Assembly: GCA_026874595.1 (NCBI GenBank)
Contig: CM049311.1
Location: 48,055,676 to 48,119,675 of the forward strand
Direction of reading: 5' to 3'
Source of the DNA: Sipunculus nudus
Taxonomy: Eukaryota; Annelida; Sipuncula; Golfingiida; Sipunculidae
Length of the DNA: 64,000 nucleotides
A program made the position numbers and the translations under genes. Shown one piece after another: positions 25,554 through 36,724 of this stretch (its first letter is position 1; each line of letters starts with the position of its first letter). The notes below the pieces were generated by a model. That model saw only the letters and a program-made list of their open reading frames with translations. It was not told where the DNA came from and ran no database searches.

Positions 25554-28500
25554 CTCGTGCTCTGTTGGCCCCCTGCCCGCGTACTTAGTTCTTAGTTTCA
25601 TGAGATCTGCTTCAGCGTTTCGGATGATCTTAAGGAAGTCCCAGTGTGAGTTTGTTTTGAGGCGAGTTCCCTTCTGCGGATTCTGGGCGCTTTGTCCTTG
25701 CTTTGCATTAGGATCGGGGATCGAGTGGCCCATTGCTACAAGATTCTCGTCCATGGTTGGGTCTTTTATGTCAACATCGTAAGCCTTCGGGCCACCCCAG
25801 CTGAAACCGATCACAAACCACACGTGTTTGTTGTACTTCGAATGATCCCGAATGGGAAAGGATGTCGGAATATCAATGTGATACTGGTTTCCGTGGTACT
25901 TCACCGGAACGGTTACTTTCAAGCCTTCGCTGTTCAGTGTGCCTTTAAACCTCTCTAGATTTCTCAAAACATAAGAACTACGCCAGAAACGGGTTCGAAA
26001 TCCCTGGCTGTGTTCCGCTTCAGATCGTTTGATTTCATAATAACTCTTAATCGAGTTCATCCCGGATCCATTTGAGAAGAAAAACATCACTGTGTCTTTT
26101 TTTCGATGGAGTCTGCCTTCTTCACGTTGACGGGGGTACTTTTTCCAGTAAGCTTGCGTCCACTGTTTCAGGACTTCCTTTATTTCTGGTGGCGGCACCG
26201 CATCAGATGTGTTTTTTCTCGGCCAGTTCATCATTGTGTAGAAAAGATATGGCTCTAAAGCAGTAAACGTAAGGGTTTCTCTCTTCTCGTACAGAATGCG
26301 GGTCCAGCCGACCACTTTTTCATATGGCACAGCATAGAGGTGTTTGGCTCCATATGACACTAAAGCTAGCGTAGTGCATAAAATCATTCTGAAGTCATCT
26401 GCATTTGAAAATTTTGAAGCAATATTAGCAAAAAGAAGATTTTGCACTCTCTCCAAAATTTCTCGCCCGTTATCCTCTTTCTTTTGCATTTCAAAGACAT
26501 CACGGAGTGAAAGCCCAGTCAATTTAAAAATTCTTCGTCGCCTGAAGCTGCATGCTTCTGCTTCACTGGAGCTTTCTGGTGCCTGGTCAGAGTCTTCCCC
26601 AAAATATGAGTCAAGGTCGCGTTTGACTTTCTCTAGATCTGTATTTGTCTTCTTTCTGTGACTCACTGTCGTATCGTCCATGAAGGCTTCCCTAAGCTGT
26701 ACCTGTTCGTCTTCTAGTCGGCCGAGGGTCTCTTGCACCCTTTTCCACATGTCACGAAGCACGTCAATGTAATTCTTTTCGTTCAAGTTCCCTAGGCCTG
26801 CTAATTCTGGTGGAACCATTCTTCTTTCTGCGATCAGCTCTTGTAGTGTATCTTTTGCCCGTGATAAATTCATTGTACTTAAAGCTTCCATGTATGTCAT
26901 ACAGTTCAGCATTGTTGTGAACACGCGAATTTCTCCGAAGAATCCAGCATCATTTGTCATGGATGATGACGTATCCATGTCGCTTAACTCTTGTTCTTTC
27001 TTGAACATTTTCATTGCATTGTAAGTCAATTCAATTATCTGGGCAATCTCTTCAAGACTAAGTAAGTTGGTTTCTTTAACCAGCTGATTGTAATGCTCTA
27101 GAACCTGCTCCCTGTACACCTGCGCGTATGTATCCCATACATAAGAGTTGTCTCTTTTGATATCTGTCGCCTTCTTTGCAAATTCTTCTGCTTTTGGCCA
27201 GTTCTTGTACTTTATGTAGTATCTTGCAATCTGCTGCGCCAAGAAAGGATCCTCTGTTAGTTCATAGCCCTTTTGGTACACCTCCAGAGCCTTTTCCGTG
27301 GTTTCATTTTCATCAATTTCCTCTATAATGGGGGCAAATTTTGTGGCTCGTATTCCATACTGGTTTCGCTCCCGTTGCTTCAAAATGTCCTGAACTAATC
27401 TTAATAAATCTCTCTTTGCATGGTTCATAGGGTTGAAGATTTCCTTGCTGTTGAGGAATTCCAGGGCAATCTCACTTTTTGTTTGTTTTCCTTGCTTTGA
27501 TTCTGCCAAAACCGATAATACTTCAGATGCTAATTTACGATGAATGAGACCTATAGCTTTGATGCGTGCAAACTTTGTGCTCGGAGTCTCATTCAGGAGG
27601 ATCTTCGTAGAGTCACTCAACCCCAGTTCCCAGTGACGTTCTTGGCTGACAATGCTGCCATATCCCCATGATCGTTCTCCCCGTGATCTTTTTTTCTTCT
27701 TGGTCCAGAACTTATCTTGCATCATGTAGTTAAACACAGCGGTGGGCACTAGGCGACGCTGTAAATCATAAACATTCAGGAATGCAAGGTACTTAAGCAT
27801 TAACCGTTCCTTTGGTCTCTCGACGTGGTCCAAGAGGTCTTTGGCCGTCTTTTTAATGTGCTCTTCATCAAAGCCTGATTTAAGAATGTTCAGCGAAATC
27901 AGGTACTTTGGATTAGGTCCTTGTGCTTCAGTGTACTGTTGGTCTAGCCGATTGTACGTGCGCATGAGCCAGTCTACTTCATTTTTCTTCAGTTCCTGTT
28001 TTAATAACACTCGATCCCCATAGGCGTGCCGTGGAGGCTCCGTAGCACGTTTACATATGAGGAATACACAAGCTATCCCAGTTTTATTTATATTGTAATC
28101 TTTGTTATAATACTCATCTTCCTTGACTTTGCGCTCTATCAAGGCGACAAGAGTTGCAACTTTGTCTTCTTCTGGATTATCAAGCAGGACAACGACTGGC
28201 TTTGGGTTTACCTCATCCTGATATCGTCGGAATTCAAGGATGTGATCGGCTGTCCTATCAGTTACAGTTATGACCTCCGCACACCTATTAAATGATCGAA
28301 GATCCCACAAAACGTTTCTAGCTGCAGTAGTTCCCCCAGCACCAGCTTGGTGATATAAAGTTACCCTTCCAGTTCGATCATCCTCGTCCATACTCTTCAA
28401 TTCTCCTCGAAGCCCACTTTGAACCAACTTTTTCAGGTTGTTGTGAATATCCCGTTGCATTACTTGGTCTTTAAAGTAAAAGTTCCACCAACATACCTCC

Positions 28501-30391
28501 TGGCCCTTGAAAAATGCTTCTTCTACATCTCTGCGTTGTTTATCTCTTGCTTCATTGTCATTTATTATTGCTACATCACACTCGCACTGGTTGCATCCAA
28601 GTATATCAAGGTCTGTCCAACCACCCCTTGTGTATTCATCCAAGGGGCAAGTTGTTCCACTTGATGTAGGAAGCTGCAATACATCCACTTTAGCAGAATG
28701 TGTCAATTCCTGGATGACGAACTGGATATGCTTCCATGAAATACCCGACACCGTACGTTCATTGGCAACTTCAAAAGTTGTAAGATAACGTTGCACAAGG
28801 ACTTCTTTCAGTTTGTCAGCATTCTCTTCCTGTTCTGATAAAACCACATATTGATCTAGTAATTTGTCACAGCAATCACAAGCTCCTTCGGTGACTGCCA
28901 CAAGGTCATCAGAAGGCAGTGCAAAGACGACAACTGCTCGTTCGTCTGGAATCTGGCGACATATAACCTGAAAAGCTCCTTGGAAAGTGTTCCCTTTTTC
29001 TCGTCTCCACTGTCTTGGAGACGAAGCAGATTCCGTTCCCTGTTCTGAATATCCATTACAGAAGAACCAAAGCATCTGCCCGGAATGGTAATCTTCCTCT
29101 AGGTCTTCCACTTTATTCTCTCTTCCCTGCAGACCTTGTTCGTATTCATCAAGAACTATAACCCGATAATTCCTTTTCTCTTCTGTTGCCAGGAAATTAT
29201 ACATCGTCGCCGAAGGATCAAAGTCAAACACTGCTGTCCACTGAATGTCTTTTACGAATGAGAAATTTTCTTTCAAGTAGTTCTTTGTAGCATTTGTTGG
29301 AAGCGGGCCAAGAACTAGGATATGATAGAGGTCAGCTGACATACTGTCATCTCCTTGACACAATAACTGGACAAGCCGGTCTCGAAGGTGGTCTTTGTTA
29401 ACAACCTGTGTGACCTTTCGTTCTTCATCTTCTCTGAGCTGGAAGAGATGCGATTTCTCTTCTGCAAATCTTATAATGTTTTCTTCATCCAAGGCACATG
29501 GTTCCTCATCTAGAAAGCGATATATTTTGCCACGCCCCAGTTTGTTTCCTTTTAATCCGCTGGGCAGTCGAACATAAAATGCCGTTTCTCTGCAGAGTTT
29601 TGCATGTGACATTACATCAACTTCCATCACGTAACTTACGTCAATGTCCGAGTTGTTGTTCACCTGTATGAACGCTGGTCCATGGACACACATTTTTACG
29701 GTATTGATTTGATCTTTGAGGAAACATGAATTTAGTGACCTATAAAAGATTGTTTTCATCGATTCTGGGTTCATCCTAAAACCTTGGATTTGGCCATCTG
29801 TATCCACCCCAAAGTGTATAGTTCCATTCGATCTGTCATTCAAACATGCGCAAATGAATGTAAGAAGATGTGTTATAACTGTGGCATTCCTGTCACGTTC
29901 AGAAGATTGCGACATGTCAATATATTTGTGCAATGGCACCAACATATTTTGATTTGGTGAAGATGAGAAAAATGGCATTTTCACGCCAGCTTCATAGTAA
30001 CACCCAAGAGGTGAATCGGTGCCGAACCTACGAACATAAGGTGGAACTTTTGGTCCAGCCGTCTTTGTGGGAGTTGTGATAGTGCAAGTATTTACAGCTT
30101 CGTTTTCATCTTTCATCCACTGGTCCCTTTCTTTCAAGACTCTCCAAAAAGCTCCAAGTGTTAAGGGCTGCAACTGCGCTGGCATTTGAGAAACAGTGAA
30201 AGTAAGCAAGAGATCTCCTGATACTTCTTGTTTTTTTAAAATATCAGCTGCTTCAGCCTTATCCTTGGTTGACAGGTTGCTCTGCCCGACCCATTCACAG
30301 ACTTGTTGCACATCCCAGTCCTCCATTTTGGCGTTCTGTATGGATATTTGCATATCTGATAACTCCGTCGATGATATTTTACTGGAAGCCT
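25554..30391 (-). CDS. Giant central exon of a SAMD9/SAMD9L-like protein (SAM, AlbA_2, P-loop NTPase, TPR, OB)
   Basis: One uninterrupted 4,838-base exon carries the whole SAMD9-type core. Counting from an ATG at 30512, as the open frame does, the regions are: SAM domain ~64-132 (MEDWDVQQVCEWV); AlbA_2/Schlafen-like domain ~185-335 (GTIHFGVDTDGQIQGF); a middle region; STAND-like NTPase with Walker A ~718-730 (LYHQAGAGGTTAARN) and Walker B ~771-780 (KPVVVLLDNPEED); TPR-like helices ~1073-1136; OB-fold-like segment ~1522-1581. In vertebrates SAMD9/SAMD9L are cytosolic, interferon-linked antiviral and growth-restraining factors whose AlbA_2 domain binds nucleic acid and acts on tRNA; function here is inferred. 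The first 41 residues of the open frame are probably intronic, because an acceptor (ACATTATTACAG) lies at 30392-30402. The 3' end has a donor (GTAAGG), so the stop at 25533 is probably not used. No internal frameshift or stop. Confidence 0.93.
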
Positions 30392-30845
30392 CTGTAATAA
30401 TGTTTAACACAACTGAGCATATTGTGATAACATGTAACGAGTAATTACTGGGCCCCGTAGCACGCTTGAATAAGACCAGCATGATCTCTTCACTGCAAGA
30501 AATAACATTCAAATATTCTGACCACTAACAAGAAGACATTTCCACAGTGCTACAGTTAACGTTTACAATGACATAAGTATTTTAAGATAATGAGTATTTG
30601 AAAGCTTTGTGAATAAAGATAGGTGTAAAAGGTTCATAAATGTATTGAGTGTAAGAAATCCAGTAATTTCAAATTTTTTTTTTTTTTCTTTTCATTATTA
30701 TTATATTTTGTCTCTCAGAGTTGGAGCCCAATAAAATTAATATTGACAAAATGGTATAATCATACCATTTTCCGGCTTTTCCTTTATTTTGTTTTAAATT
30801 AGTCGAAAATATCAGTTTTGATAGAAACATTAAAACATGGCATAC
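30392..30845 (-). other. Intron between linker exon and giant exon
   Basis: Flanked by GTATG (donor, 30845-30841) and TTACAG (acceptor, 30397-30392). About 450 bases, T-rich near 30676-30690. The open frame runs from the exon into this intron up to a Met at 30512, which is why a naive start call would be wrong. Confidence 0.65.
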
Positions 30846-30946
30846 CTTGGGCAGAGCTGACTTGATTCTGTTGCTCCTGTTGGATATCATTCAGAAGTGT
30901 CTCTTGGTCCTCCTTCAGTGAAATTCCTGATATCTTCTTACACACT
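30846..30946 (-). CDS. Short linker exon of the SAMD9-like gene
   Basis: A ~100-base exon on the minus strand, bounded by acceptor ATTATACAG and donor CCAAG/GTATG. It encodes about 33 residues beginning VCKKISGISLKED and then a Q-rich stretch (NDIQQEQQNQ). It ends in phase 1, and the giant exon begins in phase 1, restoring GAG (Glu) at the junction and continuing the frame. The acceptor has two AGs in tandem (CAGAG). Using the second AG (exon 30846-30944) gives phase 1, compatible with the RFX-like exon upstream. Using the first gives phase 2 and would need another exon. The CKKISGIS segment could then complete the last strand of the winged helix. This is an inference from phase and motif order. 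Confidence 0.65.
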
Positions 30947-31878
30947 CTGTATAATGTTAAGGATCTGTCTCTGGGATTTTCAAAAATTAATAAGATATGA
31001 TTCTATTATGTTTATGAAGAATAAAAGCAATGAAATTGTTGCCTGATCATAGAACCAGTTTAATGATGGACTAAAGTTATTTTAAGGCAATGCGAACCTA
31101 AGGGGGGCAGCATGAGCGGTACGCCCCGGGCAGCACATTTTTTTAACGGCATTTTGGCGGATTGGTATAATGGAGTGACATGAGGAGTTCCTCTAAAAAT
31201 ACAAATTTGGTCTTTTTTTAAGATTGCTGAGAAAAATTAAATGTTTTGTATATTTTATCTGTGTGTCCAAGTATTCAACCAAATGATTTGTGAATGATCT
31301 CTATATGGCAAACTACGCAAGAAGAAATACAAATCTGTTGTTATTCTTAATCATACCATCATTCTTGCAGTGTCAGAAAGCCATCGATAATCTGACCAGT
31401 CATGCAAAGACGTATTTCAGGGCCATCTACATAAATCCTTAGGGGGCACTAACCAGGGAAAAGCCCTGCCAGGACACCAATGGCCCCTGGTGGTGGAGGT
31501 TTGGTGTCTGTCTTACACGTTGTGCAGAAAATATAATGATGAATTCTGTGGCTTATTCCTTGATATGTATAAGGAATTTCAACTTTAGAATCCAAAAAAA
31601 TATGCTAAATAATATTTAAACAGCCTGAAACAACGTGAAATGCCCGTTTCCATGATTCCCCCTACTCTAACAACAGTCTCGTTAAAATACAATCATTAAC
31701 ACTATCGTGAAAAAATTAGAATATATTGAGCACTACCTAAATTTATGGGGGTTTTATTTTATTTATCACTGGTTAAAGAATTTAATGTTAATATGACCTG
31801 CATCATCTTTTGTGTACAATGAATAACTAGACATTTCTTGGCACCACAGATGCCATATTATCCCCAGACATCGTAATC

Positions 31879-31895
31879 CCCCCCCCCCCCCCCCC
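31879..31895. repeat. Poly-C tract
   Basis: A run of about 17 C in otherwise AT-rich DNA. A similar run is at 34063-34078, and a poly-G run at about 37266-37283. Run lengths may be inexact in assembly. Confidence 0.9.
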
Positions 31896-31984
31896 TTTAA
31901 GAATAGGCCCCAATCTTCAGTAGCATATACTAACACTTGGCAATCAACCATGGTTTCTTTCATCGATCAACTTGAGAAACAATA

Positions 31985-33560
31985 TTTTTCACGAAACATG
32001 GGGGCCAATATGGTGAATCACTCTTGAGAAAAGGGGATTAATTTATAGTATTATAATGGTAAGGTAGGTGGTGCCACCTGTCTTGTTGATTAGAAAACTG
32101 TCACAGGTATATATGCGAAATTGCAGACCAACACATTGAACAATTCCTCAGATATTAGCAATTTTAACGTACAGCAAATGTACGAATGGACACCACACGA
32201 AAATTATTGCAGAAGATGTCATCAGTCTTGAATACAATTTCAGGCCAATACGACGAATCATTCCTCAAAAAGGTCATTCTTTTATACTATGAAAATGGTA
32301 AGGAAGGTGGCGTCCCTGTCTGCTTTACAAGAAAACTCTAAAGTGGATGTACATGCACAATTTCAGACCAACAAACTGAATGACTCCTGAAATATGAGCA
32401 ATTTTGACCTGAACCAAATACACGGATGGAAGCCACACAAAAATGATTGCAGACAGTGCCACCAGTCATGAATGTGAGACGGAAGTATCAAAGATCTATG
32501 GACATGCACAATTTCAGGCCAATACAGCATATCATTCCTGAAAAGGGGCATTAATTTATACTATGAAAGCAGTAAGGTAAGTGGGGCCACCAGTAAACTC
32601 TCCAAGTGGATTTACATGCCAAATTTCAGACCAACACATTGAACAACTACTTAGATATGAGCAATTTTTACCTAATGCAAATGTACAGATGGGCGCCAAA
32701 TAAAAATTATTGCAGATTGCACCACCAGTCTTTAACATGAGATTGAGGAGTCCAAGATCTATTGACAAGCCCATTTTCAGACCAAACGGGCTTTAATTTA
32801 TACTATGTAAATTAAAGGGTAAGGTAGGTGGCGCCACCTTTCACCGTTACGAGCAAAATCTCCAAGATGTATGAATATGCCAAACTTCGCACCAACACAT
32901 TGAACGACTCCTCAGATATGAGCAATTTTCACCTAAAGCACATACTGTGGTTGCCTTTTTGTTCGCGAGGGTTTTAATTTCGCGATATTCGCAAATGGGA
33001 AATAATCGCGAAAATGAAACCCTCGGGAATAATTGGCCAATGGAGTACGTCCTTCTTATTTAATATAGCAAGTATTTGTATGGGAACAGATTAGAACAAT
33101 GAGAATTGTAATAATAAGTTACATCCATGCAGGTATAGGGTAAACGTTCCCCTTAATTTGAACTAAACTACCTGTGCTTTGTGTTCGGGCCCATCGTTAT
33201 ATGAGAAAAAATATCACAAACTCATGACTTATACTCATTTTATAACACACATAGGTATGGCTTTACCAAATATTTGGTTTTTGGTGAGATCGCGAAAATA
33301 AAACCCTCGCGAAACATTAAAAATTGAAAAATCGCGAAATTTCAGCCTCGCGAATATGAAGCCAACCACAGTATATGAAAGGAGGCTTCACAAAAACAAT
33401 TGCAGATGGCACTATCAGTCTTAATTACAAGATGGAGGTATCCAAGATCAATAGACATGCATAATTTTAGCCCGATCTGTGCATTAGATTTTGACTGATA
33501 ATGCTCACAATTGATGCATCCCTTATTGAGATATTTAAGATTCTTGGTGATTTTCACCAT
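31985..33560 (-). repeat. Degenerate ~250-bp tandem array of the GGTGGCGCCACC family
   Basis: About four and a half diverged units, each marked by GGTAAGGTAGGTGGNGCCACC or a decayed form (about 32060, 32299, 32572, 32819), and internally repeating ATTTCAGACCAACACATTGAA and ATATGAGCAATTTT. The reverse complement of a unit matches the unit of the 53-54 kb array (CTCATATCT ... CTGAAATTTGGCATG), so both arrays belong to one family in opposite orientation. This array is much more diverged and therefore older. It is interrupted by the MITE at 32945-33371. Confidence 0.75.
32945..33371. mobile_element. 427-bp MITE, mariner-type (TA target), nested in the array
   Basis: Imperfect terminal inverted repeats of about 45-50 bases start CTGTGGTTG at the left and end CAACCACAG at the right, each followed inward by TTCGCGAG and TTTCGCGAT words. 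The element is flanked by TA on both sides (32943-32944 and 33372-33373), the target duplication of Tc1/mariner-type elements. Removing it restores the interrupted array unit ('cctaaagcaca...tgaaaggaggcttcac' matches the neighbouring 'cctaatgcaaatgtacagatggg'). There is no open frame, so it is non-autonomous. The interior is rich in TCGCGA words. Confidence 0.85.
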
Positions 33561-33569
33561 ATATGGGAA

Positions 33570-33935
33570 TATTCAAGGTCAAGGTTACTTTTATAGGAAA
33601 GGTCATGACCCCAATTTAAATATGCATCATCCCATAACCCATACCTAAGTATGCATAAAATGAAAGAAATCTGTCCATTAGTTTTTTACTTATATTGCTC
33701 ACAGTACTGTCATTTGGCAATGACTGGGGTATAAAACAGCACAGAAACAAGAAAAAGTTAATAGGTGGAGCCAGCAGTTTCCAGTACATGACAACACTAT
33801 TTTCTGTCATCTTGATTTTTGGATCAATCCATTCAATATATCTTGATATATTTAAGTTTTGTGAATTTCCCCCAAAACGGACCTTTTCAAGGTCAAGGTC
33901 AATCTCCTTACAAAGGTCATGACCCCATTTTGAAC
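33570..33935. repeat. Pair of AGGTCA-rich direct repeats
   Basis: Two segments, near 33570-33613 and 33885-33930, share TTCAAGGTCAAGGT and AAAGGTCATGACCCCA, offset by about 316 bases, followed by similar CATCCCATAACCCATA / CATTCACCCATATCTA sequence. The AGGTCA words resemble nuclear-receptor half sites, but the longer shared sequence shows these are repeat copies first. Confidence 0.65.
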
Positions 33936-35065
33936 AGGCTTCGTCCATTCACCCATATCTATGTACATGTCAAGTTTGGTAAAGATCTGTGAAAATTTTT
34001 TTTAGCTATAGAAATAAATCTCTGCAGTGGCAGCGCATCCGTGCCTACACCATCCTCCCCGCCCCCCCCCCCCCCCCGACTTTGTCTGGGGATACAATAA
34101 TCATTCACCTAGACATATGTAAGAGATATTTTATCTTTAAGATTGCATTTCACATATGAATCTCCTTTAAAGGTCCGTGGGATGAATCCCCCTTGGAGCT
34201 CTACCACATGTTCAATATATGTATCAAGTATCAGTGTCATTTTTAAAGAGTTCAAAACCAAAATAAAGATATATTTGCCTGTACTGTTATTAACCGTTTA
34301 ATGATCCACAAACTACAGACTATTGTTGTATGTTGTGACAAATCACTTCACTTTAATATATAATATATACATGAATTTCAATGATATAATTACTTAAAAT
34401 GTATTCAAATACTTTATTGAATACCAAAAAATCAAAAGTTCATAAATAAAACCGCGCAGAGTGCAGAAAGATAATCACTAACTCTAAAACATGGTATTTT
34501 TTTATCTGAAAACATTATACATACCCTGGTACATTTAACTCGTGAAATTATGCGTTTTTGAGTAAAGACTTAAAGTATAACTGCCTTGCTTGCTGCATTG
34601 TCATGCAAATCACAGAGCTCTTTTAGGTGTAGCTGTTGTCATATGCCATAATATTATAGATGCAATTATATGTGACGAGATATTTTTGTGTGTTGCGAAT
34701 TGAATTACACTCACAAAATCAGTTTTTTTTCCATATTAAGTTTAAGCTGAGTCGTGTTTACATGAAAAATTAAGTTACCACATTATATGTGTATCCTGCA
34801 ATGTAATCTTTTTCTAGATTCAATTTATTCTCTCCTGTGCACTTCATAATGTATACTTGTTTGAAGTTAGAGCGATCTTTTGATTGACATTATCAAAGTG
34901 ACGACTGTCCTTTAATATGTGGCAAAGAAATTCCCTGCTTATTCACTCATTCATATAACTGCGTTGTTGTCAACTAAAATCCTACAGCAAAGAAATTAGA
35001 TGTGATATGTTTCTGTATGTTGTCCAATTTTGCTATGTTTTGTTAGAGGGGCGGCAAATATCTGA

Positions 35066-35892
35066 GACCGCCTGGGCGGCAATGAAGCTAGGTACTCCAC
35101 TGTTTTCAGTGGAGTGAATAAGCATGACGTAAATAATTTCCAGTTAATTAATCTGATTGCTGATAAAGACGTTCAGCTGCTGCTATCAGGTTTGATTAAA
35201 ACCAGAACATGGTTACCACGAGTCAAAACTCCAGTCCTACCTGTCCATCCTTTTAACCAGCTGTTTCGGGAATGGTCGGTCAATGAACTGCTCAGCATAA
35301 AATGTCTATGCTTGAAAGTCATTACACTCTTGGCTTTTGTAATGATGTTGAGGCCATCAGACGTAGCTCCACACGCAAATGTTTTCAATCCTTCCACTTG
35401 CATGTTTACAAACCTGGTGTACTGATCATGTGCGTTTTCAGGAGGATAGTTTAATGAAATTGATTTTGCATGGTATAAAAAATGACTATCAAAGAGAAGG
35501 GTTTAAGGTTCATGTAGTTCCGAAAACAGACAAAATGCTTGATCCTGCCAGTGCTTTACAGGTTTATATACAAAGGACTGATAACATAAGGCCTCGCGAT
35601 TCAAGGCCACTTTTTCTTACCCTCCGCAGGCCAAACAAGGCCATAACCAGTGACACAGTTGCAAAAATTTTATGTGAGGCAATAGATTTAGTTGGCTTAG
35701 GTAACAAAGGCTTTTCCGCAAAGTCTTTCAGACCAACTGGCGCCACAGTGTCTGTGGCATGAACAGAACGGCAATGAACCTGATACTGTTAGGCAAATAG
35801 GGCGATGGAAGTCCCGTGAAGTGTTTGAAGCCCACTATGTTCATTCAAAGGCAGATGTATCTTTTTCTGATAAGTTATTGAATTATCTTTGA
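35066..35892 (+). pseudogene. Tyrosine recombinase relic (DIRS/Ngaro- or Crypton-type element)
   Basis: Three consecutive reading frames (35066-35425, 35379-35762, about 35758-35892) together cover the C-terminal half of a tyrosine recombinase. Seen in order: a helical region with the first conserved Arg (LRPSDVA, about 35355); a Lys-bearing hairpin (VVPKTDKMLDP, about 35516); the second box KSFRPTGAT (about 35725), with Ser where His is usual; and the nucleophile Tyr in FEAHYVHS (about 35835). Two frameshifts, at about 35400-35425 and 35757, make it non-functional. No reverse transcriptase or RNase H was found upstream, so the class (DIRS/Ngaro retrotransposon or Crypton DNA transposon) is open. 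It lies antisense within an intron of the SAMD9-like gene. A pair of direct repeats follows at once. Confidence 0.72.
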
Positions 35893-35992
35893 CATTTTTC
35901 ATTCCCACCTCATGCATGTAAGAATTTTTACTAAGGATGTTGTTTGGGTCTTTTTCAGTTCATAACGTTATGTAATTTTACACTCTTTAAAT

Positions 35993-36282
35993 AAGGCTTT
36001 ACCAATTCTATGAAAATGTTTTGAAGTTGTGACAAAAAATTATTAAAATTGGAGTCAAAAGAGAAACGTTTTAATTAATTCTCTTTGGCACCACTTGGTG
36101 CAAGCACCAGGTGGCGCCATCTGTGTTCTTCTCTAAGTGCAAGATTAAGTTTTTTATATTGATGTAATTACTAATCTGTGATGGATATTGATGTATAAGG
36201 ATGAATTGCACTATATTGACGAATAAAGGCTTTACCAATTTTATGAAAATGTTTTGAAGTTGTGACAAAAATTTATTAAAAT
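35993..36282. repeat. 56-bp direct repeat pair just after the recombinase relic
   Basis: The segment starting AAGGCTTTACCAATT at 35993 is repeated almost unchanged at 36226 (offset 233, only about two or three differences in 56 bases). The pair begins 100 bases after the recombinase stop codon. Elements with tyrosine recombinases often end in split direct repeats, so this may be the element's 3' terminus. Between the copies lies CAGGTGGCGCCATCTG at about 36107-36122, one more sighting of the palindrome family. Confidence 0.75.
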
Positions 36283-36495
36283 CTAACTTCATATGAATGG
36301 AGACCTCCAAGTCTGAAATGTGTATATGTCTGCTCCCTTGAGGTTCCACTAATGATTAAAATGTATGATTTATACATAATAATAAGTATGAAGGGAACAG
36401 CAGCATGTTCACTCAAGTAAATAGACTGATTGTGCTCATAGTTACAACTTTTTCTACTCTTTTGCATCAACAAGGATACAGGTCTATATCACTAC

Positions 36496-36681
36496 CCTTC
36501 TCCACTCTGGCCTCAGGGAAGACTTGCTGGATCATAGCTAGCAGACGAGAACCTTTATCGTCTTCTGGCATCCCGTGTATTGCTGCTTCAGCTACCATGT
36601 CTTCAAATGACACTGTGGCCTCATCACACAGCATGTAAGTATCTTTCAGCCAAGAAGACAGCTCAGACTTTGCAATTTTCT
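36496..36681 (-). CDS. RFX-like winged-helix exon of the SAMD9-like gene
   Basis: A 186-base exon, open throughout, between acceptor TTCACTGCAG and donor GAAGG/GTAGTG, phase 1 at both ends. It encodes 61 residues with W-L-K-D-T-Y near the start, V-S-F-E-D-M in the middle and L-L-A-M-I-Q-Q-V-F-P near the end. This pattern (WLxxxY ... VS ... FxxxIRxVFP) is the hallmark of the RFX-type winged helix, closest in flavour to the divergent version in ARID2. The basic DNA-contact strand (TRRLGxRGxSKYHY) is absent from this exon; the next exon supplies a short CKKISGIS, so DNA binding is doubtful. The domain name is a motif-level inference. The exon itself is well supported by splice signals and phase, and its frame joins the CARD exon through GAG (Glu). 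Confidence 0.6.
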
Positions 36682-36724
36682 CTGCAGTGAATAAATATCA
36701 AATGTAGCCAGTCCTGTCAATTAA

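Larger units (their letters stand above)
30947..36495 (-). other. Large intron of the SAMD9-like gene, packed with repeats
   Basis: No further exon recognised with confidence. It contains a degenerate tandem array with a nested MITE (31985-33560), an AGGTCA-rich repeat pair (33570-33935), homopolymer C tracts, a tyrosine-recombinase relic (35066-35892) on the opposite strand, and a direct repeat pair at 36 kb. Confidence 0.55.

Noticed and set aside
30392-30512. ATG at 30512 as the start of the SAMD9-like protein
   Set aside because: A splice acceptor at 30392 and a phase-matched upstream exon make this intronic read-through.
33570-33935. AGGTCA words as nuclear-receptor response elements
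   Set aside because: They are embedded in a longer duplicated repeat, so their recurrence reflects repeat copying.
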